From Branchiostoma floridae (lineage: Eukaryota > Chordata > Leptocardii > Amphioxiformes > Branchiostomatidae), in assembly GCF_000003815.2 (NCBI RefSeq), contig NC_049986.1, forward strand, positions 21,312,191 through 21,376,190: 64,000 nucleotides of DNA. Reading direction: 5' to 3'. The notes under the pieces were generated by a model, which saw only the letters and a program-made list of their open reading frames with translations, was not told where the DNA came from and ran no database searches. How positions within the stretch are numbered: the stretch's first letter is position 1; each line of letters begins with the position of its first letter. Below are positions 22,478-34,400 of this stretch, in pieces. Both the position numbers and the translations under genes were made by a program.

Positions 22478-25400
22478 ATGGCGGACCAACCTGCTGACGA
22501 CAGGTAAGAGCTGTTGAATACTGAAGGTTTGTTTGGTTTTGTGTCATGTCTAAAGTCAATACATCATGAACTCTAATTTAGTCTAGTAAAGGATAGTTTT
22601 TCACCCTCATTTCTGACTCTTTGTCAGTGCTTCTATTTGGTATGGCAAAAATTGGGCAGAAATGATAGATATTGATTTTGGGAGCAAACTGGAAACTGGA
22701 CTTTTTTTATAGAAAGAAATGTAGTGTGATCACATGGTAGGTAACAGCTAACAGCTTGTAGACAGGCCATTGGACATGTGATCAATATATCATAGGAATC
22801 ACAAAGGAAAGGATGAGGTCATACAGCATGTAATGGCCAGGGACCAACATATAATGTGCTAAAGTGGACACATTACAGCAGGAGTTTTGTTTGAATTCTT
22901 GTTTACTTTTGTTGCTGTGTTCTTGATACATGTGCTTCCAAATTTACAAAGTCCATGGCATCCCAAGGGGTGGAAAAGTAAAATTTGTAGAAATATGTTT
23001 GATTCATTCGGACCCAGTTGTAAATGTGGAGGAAACTTCCCCAATAGGATGAATTAAAATTATGAACGATAGGAACATCTTCCAAGCATTTTACTCTGCT
23101 ATTTATGAGTATTTACTTTCTCTGATGTTTATACTGAGAGCAGAGAAAAGGTAGGAACCTTGCTTAATTTCTTGTTTTGTTTTTTAGTATGCAGGATTCA
23201 AAACAGGGAAATTATATAGATAAAAAGATAAGATGTAAGATTTTCATCACAGTTCAGTTTACTGTGTTCTTTTATATTTGGAAAAAGACCTTAATGATAT
23301 TTCAAGGAACCAGTGTCTGAACCATGTAGGATAAATCTTTCAGTCCAAATTTATTATTTACTACGAAAGACTTTTCATTGCATCAGCAGAGGATGCTTAC
23401 CTGACATTTTCCCACCTGCTCATATCCTGTCTGGTGTTGTTTTGTACACAGTGCACATGTACAGTTCCACGGTGGTTATGCTCAGCCCCAGCCTGCACAA
23501 GGGTGGCCTCCACAAGACTCTGCACAGAAACCAGCCTTCTTCAACCCCCAGCAGATGCCAGCCCCCGCGGGAGGACCTCCCATGTTCTTCAACCCTGCCA
23601 GCTTCGACACTGCCGCCGTCCCTCCGTTCCTCCCCCAGCATGGTCCTGCCCACCCCCCACAGCAGCAGTGGGATCACCCGGCATACCCTCCACAGCAACA
23701 GCAACCGACTTGGAATTCCCACGAGGTTCAGAACGGTCCACCTCACCAAGGGGGTTACCAAGGTGGTAATGTACAGCAAAACGAGTACACCCAACAGTCC
23801 TACTCTAACTGGCAGGAACAGGACCTGTACGCCCCTCCAGTCTCAGACCCACTGGCTGACAGTAGGGCGTCGTCGTCCTTCTATGAGTCTTCTGGGCAGA
23901 GCTCTACTGTAGGCTTCAACTTTTCCAGTGAAAATCCATCGTTGAACTCTAGCGAGAGAACCTCGCCTATGCTAGCAGCCGGGGACTACGGTCAGGGCGG
24001 TTATCCGTACGACGGAAGCGGAATGGAAATTCCGAGAGACGGAATGCAGCAGCCACCGTCAGAAGGAGCGGCAATGTTCCGACAACCGGAGGGAAATTCT
24101 GTACCGAACGATTCAGGGCCTGTAGGACAGTACTTCTCCAGTCCAGGAAATACGAATGTAGCGCCGGTGCCAGCGAGTATGCCACAAGTCAGCATGTTCA
24201 ACCCTCAGTTTGGCCTACCAGAAGAGTCAAGAAGTGCTGCTAGCTTGGGTCAAGAAGAGGGGGCAGAATTCAGCGGGGAAGGGACACTAACACGAGAACT
24301 AACAGGCCAAGAACAGGAGCAGCCAGCGGAAAACGTCCAACACTTTCCACCACCTCAGAACAGCCAGCCTCCACTGCATCCAAACTTGGACGGTTCCCAA
24401 ACTGGCCCTGAAAACAGCAGCTGGGATTACGGAGGGGCGCCTCATCAGGAGATGAGAAGAGAACTGACGGGGCAAGAGGACGGGCTAGACTCCCAGCCGC
24501 TAGATCCCGCGCAGTTTGCTTTACAACCGCCCGGACCACAACAGGCTCCTCCTGTGTTAACTGTAGAAGAGCCAGCTGCAGGGGTTCCCACACAAAGCCC
24601 TGGGGTTCCAACACCGAGCCCCGGACACTCCCGTAGCGGTTCCCAGCAGTTTGACGCGATCAGCCTGGGGAGCGGAAAGGAAGGGAACGCCTCTCGCAGT
24701 GGCAGCAGGGCTAGCTCCCTCATTGTAGAGGGTCAGGCTCAGCCAGCTGTCACTCCAGGCGGTGGTTCTAACAGTGGCACAAGGGAAGACTTTGATGCAG
24801 GCACAAGACCGGTGGGTGACCACAGCAGGTCTGGGTCCATAGACTCTGGTCGAAGCGGTCCAGGAATTGCTGATGGCCCTCCCCAGAGTGTTGTTGCCCA
24901 ACCGGAGACTGCAGGAGGAATGGAGAGGAGTCGGTCTGGATCGGCAGAGTCGGGGAGGAGTGCCCGGAGCAACAGGAGCACCTCCAGCGTGCCGCCCGCG
25001 CCACCGCTTAACGTGCCGTACCAGGAGGGCGCAGCCATGGAGCGAACTCGGTCCGGATCCGCGGAGTCCGGCAGGAGCGGGAGCAGCGGACGGCCGCCAT
25101 CGCTGTCACGCCACAGCCGTGCGGAGTCCAACGACTCCATCCACAGTGCTGGGAGCAACCCAGCTCTATCCTCCCAGCCTCCCCTGATGGAGGAACAGAG
25201 CCCTGGTGACGGAGCGCCCAGCCCCCAGCCGACCCAGACCATCCGGCCTTCGGACGTCGGTCCCGGAGATTCCCCGGAAGGTGCTGCAAGCCCGGACGAG
25301 CCCACGCAGCCCCAGCAAGGCGACGGCGAGCCCGAACCTCCGCCACAAAACACCCGGCCCCCACAAGCCCGGCCCAGCGGCCACAGCCCCCCTCCCCCCT

Positions 25401-28400
25401 CGCGCCCAAGCATACCCAACTTCCCCATCTTCTCCCCCATGGAAGGATCCATGGCACCTCAGTTTCCCTTCACCAGTAGCTTCCCTCCAGCAGGACCCAG
25501 CATGCCCTCCCCCATACAGCACAGTGCCAGCAGCCCGTTCCAGCCCGTCGCCACGAGGCCTCAGCCTTTCCCTGCTAGAACTGAGCACAACGGTTTCCCA
25601 GGGGAAGGGCAGGATAGCACGCCGACATCAGGCAACGACAACGACGCTGCAGCGACAGGCAGACAAGACAGGGAAGCGTCGCAGGTCATGCGACAGTCGT
25701 CCAGAGATGAACACCATGAGCACGGCAGGGAGAACCTGCTGGAAAGGGAGCCCCTGCCGAGGAGAGAGGACATAAGAAATGTCGGAGAGGAGCCAAGAGA
25801 CAGGAGGACTTCTGGACCGCGTGATGGCGCAGAGGGAGAGCAGAGCGTCCCACCACCAATGCCTGTACAGCCTCCTCCCAGCCAGTCTCACCCACATCAC
25901 CATGCTCACCATCGTAAACCAGAGGAGCGTCGCGAATCCACCCCCACCGCGTCTCTCTGGGCGGCGACGGACGTCCCCGCTAGCGTTCCCAGCGTGATCC
26001 TTGCGCCCGCGGCCCCACCCACGTTAACCCAGGCCCCGTCGGTCCAGCCCCATCCCGTCCCCATGTTCGTGCCCACTCCAAACCTCCCCAGCACCATGCA
26101 GGCCCCTCCCCCTGCTGCAGCCAGCCCTCCAGAGAAGCAACAACAGCCTCCTGCTAGTGCGATCCCCTCTTCCAGTGCCTTTGGTACACCCAGCACGGTT
26201 GCTGCCACCGCCCCGACCACGTCTGCGTCCACCCCCTCCCAGCAGTCTCCTGCGTCTAACGACACCTACAGAAACGCCTCCGCCCCTCCCCCTGACTCCA
26301 CTGCTGGTGGTCAGCAACAAAACATGCCACCAGCATCGACCCAGAGCTACAGCACGCCTCCCTCGCGACAGACAAGCACGGTGTCCAACTCCTCCTACAG
26401 CAGCCAGCCGAGTAGACCCGCGGAGGACAGATCACAGGAAAGAAGGAACCCTCAAGAAGGCCAGCCATCACCATCGCGTAGCCCCAGACAAGTGGCAGGC
26501 AACGAGGGAGAGCCTGAAGACCGGTACAGCCAACGTGGACAGCCTCAGAAGCCTGCAGGGCAGGCTACACAGCCAGCAGACACCCGGCGAGACATGCCAC
26601 CATCAGCACTGAGTAACCAGCAGCCGAGTTCTGACAGCGATTATACGAGAACAAGAGACTACAGGGGAAGAGAAGGGGACACGTCATATTCTACACACGA
26701 GCCAGAGAGACCGTCCAGTCGCTCCTCTAACCACGGGAGTGACAGGGACTGGGACAGGGACGACAGATATTATGACAGACAAGACAAGACAGACAAGAGA
26801 GATTCCTGGTACGACCAGAGGGATCGGAGGTTTGTTTGTCTATTTGTTTTTGCATAATACAAACAATTAAAAACAATAATTGTTCCCCCCACTAGAAACT
26901 AGATAATATAAGTGGTTTAAATTGTACATAATCAATGTTAACAAATGGTTACAAGGTTAACAAATGAAGTAAGTTGAAATTATTCCATGAATTATCAAAA
27001 TGAATCAGGACTTAGATTACACAGTAACTACAGTAGTCTGGAGAGAGAGGAGCATTACTCTTTAATTTTCTTTCATAAGGTATGACAACAGGCGCGACTA
27101 CTACCAGGATCGGGACTACCGCAGCAGGTCCTACGACCAAGACCCGCGCTACGCCCGACAGGGATCGTACGACAGCTACTACGGAAGGCAGGAGTCGAGG
27201 GAAAGGGAGAGACCATCCTCCAGACAGGAGAGGGAAAGGCCAAGTTCGAGGCAGGGAGAGAGACCGCGCTCGCGACAAGACTACGATAGGGAAGCGTACT
27301 ACCGACAGTACAGTGCTGAGTACGACAGGAGTGGTTACTACGATCAGGAAAAGTACAGAAGAAGAAGAGACTACTACGGAAGAGAGTATGACTCCAGGTC
27401 ACAGAGGGATCCAAGATATAGCAGAGGTAAGAAAACTCTCACCAGTCACAGTACCTGTTTCTTTGTTTGTGAAAATTTACCATTTCTGTTTGCTTTCCTT
27501 GAGCAAGCTCTTCCAAAAGTCAGGCCTTACTGAATTTCTACTAACAAGTTCTCTCATTTCCAATATGGCAACATGTGTCTGAACATCTTTGTCATTTATA
27601 TCTATTTTTCATACAGTAACCTTTATCACCAAGTTTTCATCTAGCTTACTAACAATAACACTACTAGTATGTTTGTCGTGAAAACTTGAACTTCTCAACC
27701 ATACTGTTGTCACCCTTTGTCATCTTTTATCATGCTTCTGGCTGTGTGCCTGTCACAAACATGTGTTCTTGTTTCCCTTCTGCCTGTGCTACTTGTGGCT
27801 GAAGAGCGTGGGAGTCAGAGGAGCAAATCAGTGGACGACACAGGTGATACAGTGTGTGATACATGTTGGAGTGTGTAGACAGTGTGTCATCTGATTCTTA
27901 GCAACCTTCAGTTGCACTATGTTCAGTATTTGAATCAGGTAGTTGGTTTGTTGTGCCAAAGGGCAGTTATACCGGCAGCTATATAGATACAACAATTACA
28001 AGTACATGTACATGGAGTCCCTTAATCATGTCTTAGCTTGAAGTAGGCAACACAGAATAAGTCTGAAGTGCATTTTTTATCAGTCGTGACGATATTGCAT
28101 TGAAGATACATGTACCTTGACATGATAAATAGCATGTTCATCCCAGACTTAATTCTAGATTAAGCCGCACAACCCAAAATGGTCTCCTGCTAGTTGGAAA
28201 AAATGTTTTTCAGTTGACCGTAAGTGTTACGTAAACTTATGCAGGTATGTGTTTGAATGAAAACTTGAGAGTAATGCTTTTATTTTTCTTCCCAGACTAC
28301 TGGGCAAATGACCCCCGGTACCAGGAGTGGTACAACTACTACTATGGTCGCCATGGCAACAGCTACGACCCGCGGTACTACGAGTACTACAAGCAGCACA

Positions 28401-31400
28401 CACAACAACAACAACAACAACAACAGCAGCAGTCTCAGGGGTACGATATGTACGCTTACGACCCTCGCTACGATAACACGTACGACGACGAGCAATACGT
28501 CGAGGACGACCGGCGTAGCGTGCACAGCAACATGAGCGGCCACAGCTCCCACAGTCATCACTCCCAGGGCTGGGGAGGACAGTACGACGATAGGTAACTA
28601 CTAACCTGTGGCGTGGCGTGGATTTGGAGTGGAGTTGTCTTTCTTTGGCACCCTTTTGTTTTCTCAATTTTTGGCACTTTTGTTTGCTCAATTTCTGTTG
28701 GAGTTTCCTTTGGCACCTTTCGTTTTCTTGATTTCTGGCACTTTAGAGTTTTCTTTGGCACATTTTGTTTTCTCAATTTCTGTTGGTGGTTTCTTTAGCG
28801 CCTTTCGTGTTCTTGATTTCTGGCACTTACTCAATTTCTGGCACTTATTGACCCTTGCATTTATTTCCAGAATATGTGTTCCGTATTGACATTTTTCTGG
28901 CTTAGGTAAAAGTTTGTAGGGAAGTAGTTGTTTTTTTCATGTTGTGCAGCCTGGTTAGCCAACTGAAAAGATGACTTAACCTAACACAAGAAATGTTAGT
29001 ATGGAACTCGGTGATATAAGTGTGATATTCCCAATAGGTCATTAATCAGACCACTGAAGATTTTTTTTAAGATTTAAAAGTTTTAAAATTTTTAAGATTT
29101 TTAAGATTTAAGAAAAAAAGACTGTAAATATATAAACACATAAAATCAAAAAATTCTTATGATGATAAGTACAGCTGATTAAAATTTCTCAAACTCCTGG
29201 CATCTTGATTGCATTTATATTCAATGCCAAAAAGTTAACAAATTTAGACTTGAGACTAAATTTGAAGACACTGAAAATCAAAATCTGACAGCAGGTGAAG
29301 ACAAATCAACAACGCCAATCATTCATTCATTTCATCATTCATTCATTCATTCAACTTGCTTTGCAGACTGTTTAACATCTGAAAAGCATGCATGACAGTA
29401 AAGCAATGACGGCTGTGCATTAGAAAACCTACTTTTAGATATGAGTTAAATCTAAGCAAACTTTAAAGCTATCTCTCATGCTCCCATACAATACCATACC
29501 ATTAGGCTCACCCCAAAGTAGTGTATTTGAGTGAAAAAAAAAGAATTGGGTCCATGACTAGTCCAGTCCAGGTAGACAGCCCAGGAAGCCAAGTCTTCTC
29601 GTAAACCCTTTCTGCAAGGAGGAAGAAAGAAAAAGAACACACCAGCAAAAACAATGTTTTCTCGTTAGGAAAAACATATGACTGCATTTTGTCATGATGT
29701 ACAGTACTTAAGGGAGTTAATCTTTTGCATCCATGTCACTTTTGTCCAGGTTTGCGCGGGACTTCCACCGTGACTCCACCCAGTCGGAGACCAGTGCGTA
29801 CGGACACAACAGTTCTGCGTACGGGGACTGGTACAGGGACTCCTATCAGCAAGGTATGCTGTCTTAATACATACATGTACTTTTGTGTGTAGTAACCCAT
29901 TCCTACTGTCATTACATCACACATATTTGATTTCATTGAATACATCAGAATTCATTCATATTTGTATTGACACTTTTCATAAGCAAATAAGTGAAGTAAA
30001 TCACAAATCACTTCTTGAGATGTCGAGACAATTAGGAAGTGACAACAATAGCTGTTATATGAAAATCTGTAAGTTTTTTTCTCTTGTTCTGTCTCTCTAA
30101 GTCTAAAGCTTGGTACAACAACAGTCGTAATCTCTTCATTTTCAAAAGAAGGTTTTTCTCCTGGGCATGTAATCATATTTGTACACTTTACGAAAGGATG
30201 TTATCTATAGAGTTTCATGTATGTAAAAAACGAAGTACACTTTGTCCTAGAATGTTCACTGTACGAAGATCTGCGAAATGCATTCGCTAATGCTACACAT
30301 ATAGATAAAAAATATGCGCACCTAACGAAGGAAGATCTGTTCAAATACCTTATGTCATCATCTAACTATACTGGAAAAACTCTGTAAGCTCGTCAACGCA
30401 TGTTTCAAGTAGAGAGAAGAAGCATGTAAACTGAGCAAGAAGCAAGTATATATATATAGCTTTCCGATTACTCTCTATGTACCAAACTGACTGCAATTTA
30501 GCCCCAATGGGGTATGAATATGCAATAAGCTTCATTGTCATTGTCATCTATAGCTTGTAACTGAGAGTTTCTTTGATAGTTAAATATTTCTATATCCCCT
30601 CTCCCCCAGGAATGTCCCCTGCTGCCAGGACCACGCCCGCTAAGTTCCACATCCCCCACATGCTGGCACGGTTTGGGCCGGGAGGTCACATGATCAAGGT
30701 GCTGCCCAACAACCCTGCTGACGGCATGCCTGCTGTGGTCGAGGTGCACGGGCTGGAGGTAAGGGACAAACTACAAAATAATGGGGAGGATGGATGGAGG
30801 TGGAAGGGAAGGATTTATTTATTTATTTGTCATTTTTACCCAGGGTTACCTTCTCAGTGATGCAGTGGAGCCCTGTGTTACACAAATAAATCAATTACTG
30901 TATATACGGTGACAATACAAACAGAAAATTAACGTACAATAAATGATGTGATTATGATTCGAGGGAGAGAGTTAAATATGATCCTGAAAAGTCAACAAGA
31001 AAAATGCAGGATGACAGAAAATTGGACAGTACTGTTGATCTAAAAGAATAGCTGCAGAACATTCTTCCTGTCAGTATCCCACCATACTATTGAATAAGAC
31101 AGCACTGGAAATCTGATGTACGATGAATTAAGTTTGATCTTTTCTTCCAGTCAGTTATTTACATGTATGGGCCTTGAGCCTTTTTTACTGTCCCATTTAT
31201 CATCTGTTGGTCTCCATATCGCAAGAGTTATATGCCTGATTTTAACAATTCAGAAATGAATAAAAAGAAAGCAGAGACAGTTAACCCTTTAACAAAATTT
31301 GTGTTGTTTATCCACAGACTCTTCTTGTGAACAACAATGAAGTGGAGGAACTCAGAAGTTTCCATGGACCGCTCATCAAGTATGTCAAGCAGCATGTGGT

Positions 31401-34400
31401 TTTCATAGCAATGTTGTATACATTTGCCCTCTAGCACAAGTGTGCCCAAATACAGCTTAGTAAAATATTTGACAAGTTTCCCTTTCATTAAACTTACCAC
31501 AAAATACAAGGCTGGTAAGCTACTCAGATGCTCTGTGTTATGCTATGCTGCTGTGTGAAACTGACAGATGTCTGTTTACCTTTGACTTAAAAAGTGTAAG
31601 GTTATTCTTGTCAGGGAAGAATTAATGATATCAAAACAGTTAAAAAGCAGGTGCTGAATTCTTAATCTTGCCGTATGCTTTCTGTATTTTTTTGCTTTGA
31701 ACAGTTTTTTTTTAATGCATTGTCTGTTCCAGGGGTGTGACCCACAAGAGCGATGTGATCCGGTTCTGCCAGGACAAGGCTGCGGCCTGTCTGGCCAGCA
31801 CAGACCTGAGGGACAAGGAGTCAGCCGCGCTGCTGTGGCAGCTTCTGGAGCTCCTCTGTAGGCAGAACGGGGTAGGTTTGTAAAGGTTTCTGTGGTGCTG
31901 TGCAACTTATCAATCAATTTTCAGCTGCTTTTTCTTGCTTTCATCAAGGTATAATGAACTTCTTGCTATATTATGGTGTCTCACTGTGATTGTGCTTATA
32001 CTTATAGACTTGTAAATGACTTAGCAATATGATGAATATGATTTGGGTGCCCCACAGGAAAAAAGGAGAGGGGGGAACAGCCATAACTTGGAAAGGAACA
32101 GTTGAGCAGGACCTTGTTGAGATAGACTGCAGTTGGGAAGGAGCTCAGTAGACAGCGTCAGACAAAGAATGGTTGAAGTTATTGATGGCCCACTTCCGTC
32201 CGATGATAATGATCATACATTGTTCTTAAATCAAAAATGTTTTTCTTTCCTCCAGACGATTGTGGGTACAGACATTGCAGAGCTGCTTCTCCAGGGCCAC
32301 CCGTCCATGGCTTATCCCCAGCGTACGGAAGCAGAGGGGGAGGACCGGGGGAGCCAGGGGGACCTGTCCCAGGCCTCCACCGCTAGCGAAGGCACCGTGG
32401 GGGGGACTGAGGCTGCGGACATCGAGAGGCTGACGCAGAAGTTCCGGGAACTGCTGCTGTTTGGGAGGAAAAAGGTAGGAAGAACTTGTTTTTGCTTACA
32501 AACAACAATGTATTAATTGGTGTACTGTGTTGGTACCTTTAAGGTGTAAAATAGAATCCATAGGGTTAATACTTATTATTTAGACTGGCAGAATCTTGCG
32601 GATATACCCAGTAACCAATACAGATACATTGTGTTTGTGGGTACTATAATGTTGCTGGATAGTGCTCAGGTGGTATTTCTGATTTGATTAAGTGTCATAA
32701 AATGCAAAGATGTTGTTCCTTTGGTTTTGGCAAGTGGATTTGAAGTTAAAAGAAAACTGTTGCCCCTGCTAAAAGGAAATAATCGGTACCAAGAATACTG
32801 GTCCTTCGTGTACTGTACTGTAATGTCCTATAATGTAAAGATTTTAATGTTTTGTTATTTCTTCCCCCAGGATGCGCTAGAGTGGGCCATGAAGGGGGGT
32901 CTGTGGGGCCATGCCCTGCTGCTGGCCAGCAAGATGGACTCCAGAGCTCACGCTAACGTCATGACAAGGTTGGTGATGTTTGTTGTTTGTAATGTTGCAA
33001 CTTAGATCATAAAAGAGGTCAGCTTGAGAAGGTTTCAAGAGGCATCCGTCATTTAACTCTGAACGTCACGTGACCTGGGAAAAGTATTGTGGAATAGAAA
33101 CCTTGATCACAGTGTAAGGATGGGGAACAGGACCTGATGTATATGGCCTCTTTGACCCCATGTGCACGCTCAAACCATCTGCTCTCCATGTCAAGGACAG
33201 ATACTTGATATCATCTCCTATGAGGAGGTTATCTTTTTATTATTTGTTGCCTTGCTAGGCAGATAAATCAAAAAGGTTTCAGTTGACCTGTATGTTTGTT
33301 AGTTTTCTGTTCTGACATAATGAGTACCGTAGAGCTGAAAAAAAGCAAGCAATGCGTTTGTTGTCTTGTCTAGGTTTGCGAACAGCCTGCCGATGAACGA
33401 CCCTCTACAGACCCTGTACCAGCTCATGTCCCATCGCCAACCTGCTGCCGTCACCGTGAGTCTTTACTTGTTCTTTTCTCTTAATAGTTGAGCCATGTGC
33501 TAAGTTTTAATGGCAGTTCCACTTCTAAATCCCATGGTTCGATTCCAAGGTGTCCTGGACTTAGACTTGCTGTTGTTTTTGGTCACTGCTGCAAACTTGA
33601 GATATTTAGATAGAAACTTCTTTCAGCTATCCCAAACTTTTTTCAGCTAACCCAAACTAACAGAAAAGCAACTTGAGATTTTATATCTTTATCAGACACT
33701 GCCTTCAGGCAAGAATGTGGCAAAATCACTGGAAATCATTAATGATGGTCCTGTCTAAACTCACCCAGTTGCCACCTGTTATCACTGCTCACTAACTCCC
33801 CCTTGTGATTTTGTTGTGAACTGCAGAGCTGTGCAGATGAGAGGTGGGGCGACTGGAGACCACACCTAGCGATGGTTCTGTCGAACCACACCCAGCGACC
33901 AGAGGTAGACAGGAAGAGCATCATCACCCTCGGAGATACACTAGGTACGCCAGATTGTGTCAGTTAGTCAGGCTTGCCTGAGCTTGATGTTTCTGACTTT
34001 GTGGAGAAGACATACTGCTTCAGTGAGAGTTAGTGCAGTACTCGGAAGTGGTCCATTTGGCCATCCTTGCTGACTAAGCAAACTCATTTGACAAAATAAA
34101 AAGTATTGGAATTCTACTCAAATTTTTTAACTAGAAAACTGCCAACCAGCTTTCATCAAATGTTCAAAGAACTGGAAAAAAGTGGCCACTGCCTGAAAGT
34201 GGCATTTTAACCAAGGAAGAGGTTGCCTTGGTTTGTACTTGAATGGAGAAAACTGCTGACTTCAAACTTTGGTTGCTGGTTGAGTTAGTTTGTTCAAAAG
34301 CTGTTAGGTACTTGTGATAATATTCAGCCCTTGGTGGCTAAGAAATGGACAGTATAAGACTAGACAATACAAAATATAATCCTGGGTATGGCAGAAGAAG

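Noticed and set aside
23313-23912. 199-codon frame overlapping the SEC16 large exon
   Set aside because: Different frame from the phase-continuous SEC16 frame and crosses its 3' splice site.
24739-25588. Long minus-strand frames (up to 237 codons) opposite SEC16
   Set aside because: They mirror the GC-rich Pro/Ser coding exon; no splice sites, domains or independent start context.
33481-33560. Possible SINE from ggttcgattcc B-box
   Set aside because: No convincing A-box or shared body; a B-box match alone is weak.
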